Below, in pieces: positions 52,533-59,427 of a DNA stretch of 64,000 nt. Both the position numbers and the translations under genes were made by a program. The notes beneath the pieces are model-generated. The model did no database searches, had not been told where the DNA came from, and worked only from the letters and a program-made list of their open reading frames with translations. The first letter of the stretch is position 1. Each line of letters starts with the position of its first letter. Source of the stretch: an uncultured Flavobacteriales bacterium (GTDB lineage: Bacteria > Bacteroidota > Bacteroidia > Flavobacteriales_F > PHOS-HE28); NCBI GenBank assembly GCA_937872175.1, contig CALMPI010000043.1:23053-87052 (forward strand). The letters are read 5' to 3'.

Positions 52533-52781
52533 TCAGGCTTCGGCCTTCTTAGGGGAGAGCGCGCGAACGATGCGGTCCACGAAGGGCACACCGGCGAACA
52601 CGATCCACGGTACCAGGCAGATGGTAAGCAGGAAGGTGCGCTGGTACAGCGGCAGCGGGGAGAGCTGCTCACCGAAGAGCGCCAGGAAAAGGGTGATCGA
52701 GGGGTAGATGACCACCCAGATCTTCAAGGAGGCCAGCAGTTTCATTTTCGCTTTCATGGGTAGTGTTGGTTGCGGGGACAA
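52533..52781 (-). CDS. DUF2798-like small membrane protein
   Basis: An 82-residue protein with two membrane segments (WVVIYPSITLFLALF and TFLLTICLVPWIVFAGVPFVDRIV), matching the DUF2798 pattern. Starts at 52757 or 52745 are also possible. It precedes the flavoprotein gene by 18 bases and follows the AraC regulator, so it may be one of that regulator's targets. Function unknown. Confidence 0.75.
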   Translation of the reverse strand: MSPQPTLPMKAKMKLLASLKIWVVIYPSITLFLALFGEQLSPLPLYQRTFLLTICLVPWIVFAGVPFVDRIVRALSPKKAEA

Positions 52782-52835
52782 AGCAACCCTGGGCCCTACC
52801 CGTGTGGATAGGACGATCGCGTGATCGTGCTGGAC

Positions 52836-53696
52836 TTATCTGGACTTCTGCCGGAAGCCTTCCGGCGTGTGCCCCGTGTGCTTCTTGAAGAAGCGGATGA
52901 AGTACGAGGGGTCGTCGTAACCCAGGCGGTCGGCCACTTGCGCCACTTGTTCCGTGGTGGCGAGCAGGTAACGCTTCGCCTCGAGGATGATCTGGTCGGT
53001 GATCAGCTCGGAGCATGTGCGGCCCGTACCCGCCTTTGCGATCGCGTTCAGCTGGAAGGTGGAGAGGTGCATCAACTTCGCGTAGGCACCCACCTCCTTC
53101 GTATCGTACACATGCGTCTCGATCAGCTCCAGCAATTCCTCCAGCCGCTCCTGCGTGTAGCCTTTGGCTTCGCTCACCGGGACCATCGCTGGCGCATGCA
53201 GCACCAGGTCCGCGAGGAAGGCGCCCAGATAGGCGCGTGCGATGTGCAGGTGACCTTCCTGCCGGGAAGCATATGCACGCGCGATACGGTCCAAGAGAAA
53301 CAGCAGTGCATCGTAGCGCTTGGGGTCCGTGTGGAACACCTCGATATGACCGGCCCGTCGCAGCACCAGCCGCGCGCCCTGCTCGGCCGTGGCCAGGAAG
53401 TCGGCTTTGAACTGCAGGATGTAGCCCGTGCTGCCGACCTTCAGCTCCAGCCGGTGTACTTGTCCCGGCCGCATGGAGTAGATGGTATGCGGCGCAAGCG
53501 TATGTGGCCTGAAGTCGCATTCGTGCAGGCCTTCTCCCGTGGTCAGCACGAGCAGGAAGTAGTGGTCGTGCCGGTGCAGGGCCTGCACCACGTCCTTGCC
53601 GCCCAGCACCTGCTCGATGGAGCGGATGTCGAACTCATCCGATAGCCGCAATGACGTGGCGGCCGTGGCCAGGCTGCGGAAGGGGATCTCGTTCAT
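52836..53696 (-). CDS. AraC-family transcriptional regulator with cupin-like sensor
   Basis: A 286-residue regulator: N-terminal cupin-like ligand domain (HRHDHYFLLVLTTGEGLHECDF, HTIYSMRPGQVHRLEL) and C-terminal pair of AraC helix-turn-helix motifs (VGAYAKLMHLSTFQLNAIAKAGTGRTCSELI, QVAQVADRLGYDDPSYFIRFFKKHTGHTPEGFR). The ATG at 53696 is favoured over a further-upstream one because a TACATTCG box lies 17 bases before it. Its likely targets are the DUF2798, flavoprotein and DUF4386 genes just downstream. The ligand is not predictable. Confidence 0.9.
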   Translation of the reverse strand: MNEIPFRSLATAATSLRLSDEFDIRSIEQVLGGKDVVQALHRHDHYFLLVLTTGEGLHECDFRPHTLAPHTIYSMRPGQVHRLELKVGSTGYILQFKADFLATAEQGARLVLRRAGHIEVFHTDPKRYDALLFLLDRIARAYASRQEGHLHIARAYLGAFLADLVLHAPAMVPVSEAKGYTQERLEELLELIETHVYDTKEVGAYAKLMHLSTFQLNAIAKAGTGRTCSELITDQIILEAKRYLLATTEQVAQVADRLGYDDPSYFIRFFKKHTGHTPEGFRQKSR

Positions 53697-53712
53697 GCCG
53701 GTTGCAGGTCTC

Positions 53713-53720
53713 CGAATGTA
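53713..53720 (-). promoter_or_regulatory. -7 promoter box (TACATTCG) for the cupin-AraC gene
   Basis: TACATTCG on the minus strand, one base from TAnnTTTG, ends 16 bases before the ATG at 53696. The same octamer occurs at 56015-56022 and 58052-58059. Confidence 0.5.
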
Positions 53721-53789
53721 GAGTGGGAATGCCAAAGACTGAGTTGAGCGGCGGGTATGCTGGCACGGAGGGGAGCCCACCACTGCGGA

Positions 53790-55118
53790 TCAATGGTGAT
53801 GATGCACATGGGTCGTTGCGTTCCCCTCGTATGGCTTGCTGCCGTCAACGACATCGAAGTGGGCCATCATCCCTGCCGCATGGTGCTCGATGATGTGGCA
53901 GTGGTACATCCATGTTCCGGGGCGGTCATCCGGCATCCAGGCGATCTTGATGGTGCTCCTCGGCGTCAGGTTGTAGGTGTCCTTCCATGCCCTGTGAGCA
54001 GGAGCTTTGCCATTCTCCTCGATCACTTGGAAGAAGAAACCATGCAGGTGGAAGGGGTGGTCCATCCTGCTGGTGTTCGCCACTTCCCATACCTGCAATT
54101 CCCCGATCACCACGGGCTTGTCGTTCCCATGCACGGTGTTGTTGATGCGGAAGTCCTTCTGGTCCCTGATCCTCGGGTCAACGGAGAGCTCTACGCTCCT
54201 GGTCACAACGGCATCCTGCGCGGCGAGCGCCTCGATCGTTCTCAAGCGCTCCGGAATAGCGGCGACCGAGGGTCGGCTTGCTCCCACCTTCACCGTAGCG
54301 AAGGTCTCCCGTTTGGACCTGAGGAAGGTCGTCCTGTTGTAGGCCAACGACTCCACAGCGATCGTCTCTCCTTCCGTGAACGGACCGATAGCGATGTCCA
54401 CGCGCTCGCCGGGGGTGATCAGCGCCTCGGTGACCGTTACGGGGTGTTCCAACAGCCCACCATCCGATGCGATGAGCTTGAATTCCCTTCCGCCGAGGTA
54501 CAAATGGAAATACCGCGCGCTCGACGAGTTGATGAAGCGCCACCGTTCTGTCTGGCCGCCATGCACGTTGATGACCAGGTCCTCCCTGCCGTTCAGCAGA
54601 AGTGTGTCGCCTTGTCGCCCATCGTGCCTTTCCACCATGCGCGGCAGGAACCAGGTCGGGCGAGTGAACGCGTTGTTCTTGTCAAGCTTCATGTCGTCGA
54701 TCATGAAGATCCGTTCGCCGTCCACGATGGGATCCGCTTCATCATCCACGATCAAGGCGCCGTACATGCCCCGCTCCATCTGGACGGTCTCGTTCACGTG
54801 GGAGTGGTACCAGAACGTGCCGGCATCCGGAACAACGAATCGGTATTCGAAGACCTCCCCCGGGGCCACCGGTCGTTGGGTCGCCTCGGTGCCATCCATC
54901 GATGCCGGCAGGCGGATGCCATGCCAGTGGATCATCGTAGGCTCGGTCAAGTTGTTGGCCAGGCGCACGACCAGTGTATCACCGGCGTTCGCCCTGAGCA
55001 CCGGGCCCGGGAGCTGCTTGTTGAAGCCCCATGCCTGGATGGTCTTCCCGGGAGCGATCTCCCAATTGAATGAGCTCGCTTGGAGATCGTATGCTACTGT
55101 CCTGCCTTCCGCTTTCAT
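53790..55118 (-). CDS. Multicopper oxidase, three-cupredoxin type
   Basis: A 442-residue multicopper oxidase. All four copper-ligand blocks are visible: IHWHGIRLP, FWYHSHVNE, DHPFHLHGFFF and YHCHIIEHHAAGMM, so type 1, 2 and 3 sites look complete. Such enzymes oxidise Cu(I), metals or phenols. The start at 55118 (MKAEGRTVAYDLQASSFNW) shows no signal peptide, and codons upstream of it (CSAPPERIASISTTNKIQ) are not hydrophobic either, which is odd for a normally periplasmic enzyme. The C-terminus ends in HVHHHH, a natural histidine tail. It follows the Cys-rich peptide gene across a strong hairpin and is probably cotranscribed with it. A copper-tolerance role is inferred. Confidence 0.92.
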   Translation of the reverse strand: MKAEGRTVAYDLQASSFNWEIAPGKTIQAWGFNKQLPGPVLRANAGDTLVVRLANNLTEPTMIHWHGIRLPASMDGTEATQRPVAPGEVFEYRFVVPDAGTFWYHSHVNETVQMERGMYGALIVDDEADPIVDGERIFMIDDMKLDKNNAFTRPTWFLPRMVERHDGRQGDTLLLNGREDLVINVHGGQTERWRFINSSSARYFHLYLGGREFKLIASDGGLLEHPVTVTEALITPGERVDIAIGPFTEGETIAVESLAYNRTTFLRSKRETFATVKVGASRPSVAAIPERLRTIEALAAQDAVVTRSVELSVDPRIRDQKDFRINNTVHGNDKPVVIGELQVWEVANTSRMDHPFHLHGFFFQVIEENGKAPAHRAWKDTYNLTPRSTIKIAWMPDDRPGTWMYHCHIIEHHAAGMMAHFDVVDGSKPYEGNATTHVHHHH

Positions 55119-55157
55119 TTGGATCTTGTTGGTGGTGGAGATTGATGCGATCCGTTC

Positions 55158-55186
55158 GGGAGGGGCGGAACAATTCCGCCCCTCCC
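55158..55186. terminator. Strong hairpin between the Cys-rich peptide and multicopper oxidase genes
   Basis: A perfect 13-bp inverted repeat (GGGAGGGGCGGAA at 55158-55170, TTCCGCCCCTCCC at 55174-55186) with a 3-base loop, 8 bases past the Cys-rich peptide stop. The T-run is on the plus side; in the direction of the genes (minus) there is no U-tract, so partial termination or mRNA 3'-end protection is likelier than full termination. This would leave the peptide more abundant than the oxidase. Confidence 0.6.
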
Positions 55187-55194
55187 TTTGCGGA

Positions 55195-55326
55195 TCACTT
55201 CGCGGCGCAACCGCAGGCGCATTCGCTGCTCGGGCAGACCGGACCGCACATGCAAATGACACAGGTGCAGTTCGCCTTGCCGCAGCTCGCATTGGTCAGT
55301 TCGACCGTCTTCATTGGGGTTTTCAT
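55195..55326 (-). CDS. Cys-rich metallothionein-like peptide, 43 aa
   Basis: A short gene read directly from the sequence: 43 residues with nine cysteines (15, 20, 22, 25, 27, 31, 36, 38, 40), in arrangements such as CTCVICMC, CACGC. There is no signal peptide. The cysteine density and CxC/CxxC spacing are those of small metal-binding (metallothionein-like) peptides; close relatives by name are not known to me. It is the first gene after the operator at 55385-55414 and its -7 box, and precedes the multicopper oxidase. A cytoplasmic copper-buffering role is inferred. An internal ATG four codons in is a possible alternative start. Confidence 0.75.
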   Translation of the reverse strand: MKTPMKTVELTNASCGKANCTCVICMCGPVCPSSECACGCAAK

Positions 55327-55356
55327 GGTGTCGTTGGTTTTATTTGTTCGACGCCA

Positions 55357-55364
55357 CAAAAGTC
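55357..55364 (-). promoter_or_regulatory. -7 box (GACTTTTG) of the Cys-rich peptide/multicopper oxidase unit
   Basis: GACTTTTG on the minus strand, exactly 20 bases downstream of operator copy 2, the same box and spacing as in front of the TonB operon. Transcription would begin near 55350, about 24 bases before the ATG at 55326. Confidence 0.6.
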
Positions 55365-55384
55365 CGGGCACATGCTGCGGGGCA

Positions 55385-55414
55385 TGTTACATCCTTCGGG
55401 AGAAGGTTTACATC
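55385..55414 (-). promoter_or_regulatory. Shared operator, copy 2 (GATGTAA half-sites 21 bp apart)
   Basis: 29 of 30 positions match copy 1 at 50757-50786, including both GATGTAA direct repeats at 21-bp spacing. It lies between the stop of the metal-type AraC regulator (4 bases away) and the Cys-rich peptide promoter. I infer that this regulator binds both copies and activates both units. Confidence 0.7.
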
Positions 55415-55417
55415 CTG

Positions 55418-55990
55418 TTAGACCACCCGGTCCAGCGGGTTGCGCCCGTGTCCCAATGCCTTGAACGCCGTGGGCGTCATACCGGTGAACTTCTTGAACT
55501 GCGCGCTCAGGTGCGCCACGCTGCTGAAGCCGGTGCGGTCGGCGATCTCACTGACGGTGAGCTCGTCGTACTTGATCAGCTCCTTCACCCGCTCCATGCG
55601 TTGCAGCAGGAAATACTGTTCGATGGTGATGCCCTCCACTTCCGTGAAGAGCGCGGCCAATCCCGAATACTCCTTGTGCAGCAGCCCGCTCAAATGCTCG
55701 CTGAGCTTGATGCGCCGGTGGGCGTCGCCATCGTGATGCACCAGCTTGACTATGGCCGCCTTGATCCGCTCGATGGTGGTGGCATCACGGTCGTCCACCA
55801 AGTCGAAGCCCAATGCCAGAAGCGCATCGCGCAAGGCTGCGCGTTCATCCGCCCGTGGCTCACGCTCCAGCTCCACTTCGCCCAGTTCGATGTGCCTCAC
55901 CTGCAAGCCCTGGGCCTCCAACACCCGCCCGACCGCTGCCCTGCAGCGGTCGCAGACCATGTTGCGGATGGTCATCCGATGTCCGGTCAT
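55418..55990 (-). CDS. AraC-family regulator with N-terminal heavy-metal-binding-like domain
   Basis: A 190-residue regulator without the usual cupin. The N-terminal part (to about residue 70) looks like a heavy-metal-associated (HMA) ferredoxin-like domain: TIRNMVCDRCRAAVGRVLEAQGL, with the metal pair C13 and C16, then RHIELGEVELE. The C-terminal part is an AraC DNA-binding domain (YDELTVSEIADRTGFSSVAHLSAQFKKFTGMTPTAFK). HMA-like domains bind copper(I) or similar ions, so this is probably a metal sensor. It sits immediately upstream of operator copy 2, the Cys-rich peptide and the multicopper oxidase. Its own TACATTCG box is at 56015-56022. An ATG at 55975 is a second possible start. Confidence 0.85.
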   Translation of the reverse strand: MTGHRMTIRNMVCDRCRAAVGRVLEAQGLQVRHIELGEVELEREPRADERAALRDALLALGFDLVDDRDATTIERIKAAIVKLVHHDGDAHRRIKLSEHLSGLLHKEYSGLAALFTEVEGITIEQYFLLQRMERVKELIKYDELTVSEIADRTGFSSVAHLSAQFKKFTGMTPTAFKALGHGRNPLDRVV

Positions 55991-56014
55991 GTGCGGTGCA
56001 CAGGTTGAAAGTCA

Positions 56015-56022
56015 CGAATGTA
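56015..56022 (-). promoter_or_regulatory. -7 promoter box (TACATTCG) for the metal-type AraC gene
   Basis: TACATTCG on the minus strand, ending 24 bases before the ATG at 55990. No copy of the 30-bp operator lies here, so the regulator does not appear to act on its own promoter through that site. Confidence 0.5.
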
Positions 56023-56141
56023 AACCGCACCAGCCGGCCATTGAGGAACCCGCGTGCATTCTGATCGATGGCCGGACCACATGAGCGGTCGCGCTTTCAA
56101 AGGGCCATCATCGGTCATACCTTGTTCGCATCTTCATCACA

Positions 56142-56729
56142 ATGCCCATCCTGGCCTCTCAAGTCCCCGGTGCTGCCGACCACCTCTCGCCCGAGGAGGC
56201 GCGGGACCTGGATGAGCTGGTCCCCATCCGTGAATTCAAGAAGGGCACGGTGCTGCTTGAGGCCGGACAGGTCGCGACCGAATCCTACTACTGCATCCAG
56301 GGCTGTGTGCATCTCTATTACAACGTGGATGGCAACGAGCGCACCACGGCCTTCTATACGGAAGGACAGAGCATCGCCTCGTTGAAGAGTTTCGTGAACC
56401 AGGTGCCGGCCGACCATTATCTCGCCTGTGTGGAGGATTGCACGCTGGCGGTGTGGGGGTATGCAGCGGAGAAGGAGCTGTTCCGCCGCCACCCGCGCAT
56501 GGAGTCGCCCTGCCGATTCACCGTGGAGAACGACTTCGGTGACGCGCAGGACACGCTGGCCTCCTTCATCACCAGGACGCCGGAGCAACGCTACCTGGAC
56601 CTGATGGCCGCGCGGCCCGAACTGCTGCAGCGGGTGCCGCAATACCTGCTGGCGAGCTACCTCGGGGTAACGCCGGAGTCCCTCAGCCGGATCCGCAAGC
56701 GGATCGCGAAGCGGTCGGCTTCCGTGTGA
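56142..56729 (+). CDS. Crp/Fnr-family transcriptional regulator
   Basis: A 195-residue regulator with a cyclic-nucleotide-binding-like beta roll (FKKGTVLLEAGQVATESYYCIQGCVHLYYNVDGNERTTAFYTEGQSIASL) and a C-terminal winged helix (QRVPQYLLASYLGVTPESLSRIRKRIA). Common in Bacteroidota, where the effector is usually unknown; the cAMP-binding phosphate cassette residues are not evident. It faces the dehydrogenase gene tail to tail. Confidence 0.92.
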   Translation: MPILASQVPGAADHLSPEEARDLDELVPIREFKKGTVLLEAGQVATESYYCIQGCVHLYYNVDGNERTTAFYTEGQSIASLKSFVNQVPADHYLACVEDCTLAVWGYAAEKELFRRHPRMESPCRFTVENDFGDAQDTLASFITRTPEQRYLDLMAARPELLQRVPQYLLASYLGVTPESLSRIRKRIAKRSASV

Positions 56730-56735
56730 GCGCAT

Positions 56736-57710
56736 CTACGCGGCGACCTTGATCACCACATTGCCCTTCTTGTGGCCCTGCTCCACATAGCGGTGCGCCT
56801 CGGCCGTGGCGGCCAGCGGGTAGCTGCGGTCGATGACGGCCTTGAGCCGGCCCGTTTCCATGAGCGACCGGATTTGTTCGAGGCCCGATGCACCATTGGA
56901 TGCCACGCCACCGATCACGCGCGCGCCACCGAAGAGCTTGGAGCCGAGCATGTGCATGTAGTCGCCCGGCGCGGCGGAGCTGGTGAGGAAGACGCCGCCT
57001 TTGTTGAGCAGCGCCTTGCATTGCATGTAGGTGGCGCGGCCCACGGTGCTGAAGATGGCATCATAGGTGAGCCCCATGGTGGTGAAGTCCTCCCGGGTGT
57101 AGTCGATGACGCGATCGGCGCCGAGCGAGCGCAACAACTCCACATTGGCCGTGCTGCATACCGCGGTGACATGCGCGCCCATGCTCTTCGCGATCTGCAC
57201 CGCAGCGCTGCCGATGGAGCCTGAAGCGCCGTGGATGAGGATGCGCCGACCGGGGCTGGGCCGCGCCTGCTTCAGGAAGTGCAGGGCCGTGAGGGCGCCC
57301 ACGACGAGCGTGGCGGCCTCCTCATCGCTCACCTGCGCGGGTGTGGCTACCAGCGCACCAACCTCCGGGAGGCAGATGTATTCGGCGTAGGTGCCAGAGC
57401 CCAGGCCCGTGGAACCAAAGACGCGATCGCCTTTGCGGAAGCGGGTGACCTTGCTGCCCACGGCCTCCACCACGCCGGCCGCCTCGTGCCCGAGGATCTG
57501 TTGCTTGGGGCGCATGAGGCCGTAGAAGAACCGCACGGCGAACGGATCGGCCTTGCGCAAGCGGACGTCGCCACTGGTGACCGTGGTGGCGTGGATGCGG
57601 ATGAGCACTTCGTTGTCCTTGGGCGTGGGGCGGGCCACTTCGGCCAGATGCAGCACTTCGGCTGCACCGTAGTCCCGGTAGATCACTGCTTTCATGTTCG
57701 GGGTTTTCAT
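56736..57710 (-). CDS. NAD(P)-dependent medium-chain dehydrogenase (quinone oxidoreductase-like)
   Basis: A 324-residue zinc-type MDR-superfamily protein: HEAAGVVEAVGSKVTRFRKGDRVFGS, ALTALHFLKQARPSPGRRILIHGASGSIGSAAVQIAKSMGAHVTAV for NAD(P)H binding. Zinc ligands of classical alcohol dehydrogenases are not seen, so it is nearer the quinone-oxidoreductase/reticulon-4-interacting group. Start at 57710 (MKTPNMKAVIYRDYG); 57695 is also possible. It may be a target of the Crp/Fnr regulator that converges on it. Confidence 0.9.
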   Translation of the reverse strand: MKTPNMKAVIYRDYGAAEVLHLAEVARPTPKDNEVLIRIHATTVTSGDVRLRKADPFAVRFFYGLMRPKQQILGHEAAGVVEAVGSKVTRFRKGDRVFGSTGLGSGTYAEYICLPEVGALVATPAQVSDEEAATLVVGALTALHFLKQARPSPGRRILIHGASGSIGSAAVQIAKSMGAHVTAVCSTANVELLRSLGADRVIDYTREDFTTMGLTYDAIFSTVGRATYMQCKALLNKGGVFLTSSAAPGDYMHMLGSKLFGGARVIGGVASNGASGLEQIRSLMETGRLKAVIDRSYPLAATAEAHRYVEQGHKKGNVVIKVAA

Positions 57711-58083
57711 GCGGCAAAGGTCCCCCGGCACCTTCCCTTGATCCGTTGACGTTGGGTAAGAAATGAATGGCCTTGGTCCACCTTATGGAACATCGGCGCG
57801 ATACATTCCACGAGCCTTGGTCCAGCATCCCTTCCCTGATCGGGAAGGCATCGGTGCAGTGCCCCGATGCAGCGGTTTGGGGCACGTCCCAGTGCGTTCC
57901 TGGATCACCAGGGTCATCCGCTCAGTGACCCGGCCGAAATTCGTGGACACCCTGCACGAGGACAAGGAACCAGATGGTTGCGATGATCATCTGGTGATCT
58001 GAAGGAACGTGTAGGCACGGTTCACTGAGGCCGAGTGATATGGCCCGTAACTACATTCGATGCATCATCCAATACACCTGACC
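57711..58083. other. Intergenic region with consecutive and competing hairpins
   Basis: A 373-base gap with no supported gene. It contains two adjacent stems, CTTCCC/GGGAAG (57831-57836 with 57842-57847) and GCATCGG/CCGATGC (57848-57854 with 57864-57870), and a third pairing TGCCCC/GGGGCA (57860-57865 with 57879-57884) that would break the second. The right part carries the promoter box for the next gene. Confidence 0.45.
58052..58059 (+). promoter_or_regulatory. -7 promoter box (TACATTCG) for the ABM-domain gene
   Basis: TACATTCG directly abuts the ATG at 58060, so transcription must begin inside that frame; this favours the ATG at 58084 as the real start of the secreted protein. Confidence 0.5.
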
Positions 58084-58470
58084 ATGCGGAACGTCCTGTC
58101 CATTCTCGTCACTTGCTGCCTGCTGGCGTGCAGCGGAAGTGTGATCGCGCAACAGCCGACACTGGTCGCGGTTACCGTGGATTACCGCGCATTGCCCGGC
58201 CAGGGCGCTGCGCTCCACGCCGCCCTGCAGCCGCTGCTGACCGAGGTGCGCAAAGAGCCGCATTACCTGGGCATCACCGTGCTGCGCGATGCACTGGCTG
58301 ACCCCGACCGCATCCTGCTGGTGGAGCGCTGGGCCGACCAGTCTTATTACACCGGTGCGCACAGCAGCACGCCGCACCTGGAGGCCTTCAAGGCAGTGGC
58401 CATGCCGCTGCTGGCCGGACCGCCTGCGGTAACGCTGTGGCCGGGTGTGGAAGAGGTGGGGCGGCCATAG
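58084..58470 (+). CDS. Secreted antibiotic-biosynthesis-monooxygenase (ABM) domain protein
   Basis: A 128-residue protein: signal peptide MRNVLSILVTCCLLACSGSVIAQ (with a lipobox-like LLAC inside) followed by an ABM ferredoxin-like domain (VTVDYRALPGQGAALHAALQPLLTEVRKEPHYLGITVLRDALADPDRILLVERWADQSYYTGAHSS TPHL region). ABM domains act as small oxygenases or heme-degrading folds; the active-site residues are not clear here. The start at 58084 is chosen from the promoter position and signal peptide. Confidence 0.82.
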   Translation: MRNVLSILVTCCLLACSGSVIAQQPTLVAVTVDYRALPGQGAALHAALQPLLTEVRKEPHYLGITVLRDALADPDRILLVERWADQSYYTGAHSSTPHLEAFKAVAMPLLAGPPAVTLWPGVEEVGRP

Positions 58471-58474
58471 ACTG

Positions 58475-58552
58475 CCTGCTACGATCGTGGCAGTGGCGGA
58501 GCGCGATGGGCTGAACGCCGGGTTGGATGCCGCGCTGGAGGTGCTGCCGTAA
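58475..58552 (+). pseudogene. Possible 3' remnant of a lost gene
   Basis: A 25-codon open stretch reading PATIVAVAERDGLNAGLDAA and on to a TAA, with coding-like composition but no start. It lies directly after the ABM-domain gene in another frame. It looks like the end of a degraded gene, but the length is too small to be sure. Confidence 0.25.
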
Positions 58553-58656
58553 GGTAGGCCACAGGTCATGGACCGGCGGTAGCGCAGCGAAAGAAGCCCC
58601 AATGACCGGTCAAAGGCGGGCTCCCGACGTTCGTACCGACTGCGATCACGGCCTCC

Positions 58657-59427
58657 CTATCCCTGATCCGCCACGCGCCAATAGCGCACCGTGGCCGCAT
58701 AGCCCAACACACTGGTGAGTCCGAGTACCACGAAGCTCCATGCGTTCACCGCGAGGTCGTGCCCGCCACCGGCACCGCTGTAGAGCCCGGGCATCGACCA
58801 CGGGAAGTAGGTGCCGAAGCCCGCAGCGGCCACCACCTGCGCGAACACGAGCGTGAGGCCGATGACACCCAGCGGCGCCAGATAGCCTTTGCCCCGGATG
58901 GCGAAGAACGCGATGGGTGTGCCCAAGGCGATGGTGAGCGCGGTGGTGATGAGGTAGTGCTGCACGTACCGAACGAGCGTGCCCGAGCCGGCGGGCAGGT
59001 CCATGAGCTGCGAGATGACCAGGCCGATGAGCAAATTGCACAGGGCGATCGCCAGGCACCACAGCGCGTAAACGATGAACTTGGCGTGGATGATCCGCGC
59101 ACGGCCGGTGGGCAGCGCGAGCAGGTCCTTCGCGGTGCCGTCGCTGTATTCCCTGCCGAAGATCCAACTGGCCACGAAGCCGAACACCATGATGCCCCCG
59201 ATGCCCATGGCCTGGCTGAGGATGAGGAAGTAGGCGCCCCGATCGGCGGTGATGCCCATCACCTCGGCCTTCGTGCCCAACGCGCTGGCGCGGCCCAGGG
59301 CCTCGGGATCGCCCATGATCCACATGAACACCGCGCCCATCAACGGCGCCAGTGCGAAGGCGACGAAGGTGGCCCACACCACCGTGGCGCCCCGGAGCTT
59401 CAGCAGTTCGGCACGGATGGCGTTCAT
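58657..59427 (-). CDS. ABC-2 type transporter permease
   Basis: A 256-residue membrane protein with about six helices and the ABC-2 permease pattern: MNAIRAELLKLRGATVVWATFVAFALAPL, FGREYSDGTAKDLLALPTGRARIIHAKFIVYALWCL. It forms an exporter with the ATPase encoded upstream on the same strand, whose stop overlaps its ATG by 4 bases. Many such pairs export drugs, bacteriocins or act in stress resistance; the substrate is unknown. Confidence 0.9.
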   Translation of the reverse strand: MNAIRAELLKLRGATVVWATFVAFALAPLMGAVFMWIMGDPEALGRASALGTKAEVMGITADRGAYFLILSQAMGIGGIMVFGFVASWIFGREYSDGTAKDLLALPTGRARIIHAKFIVYALWCLAIALCNLLIGLVISQLMDLPAGSGTLVRYVQHYLITTALTIALGTPIAFFAIRGKGYLAPLGVIGLTLVFAQVVAAAGFGTYFPWSMPGLYSGAGGGHDLAVNAWSFVVLGLTSVLGYAATVRYWRVADQG

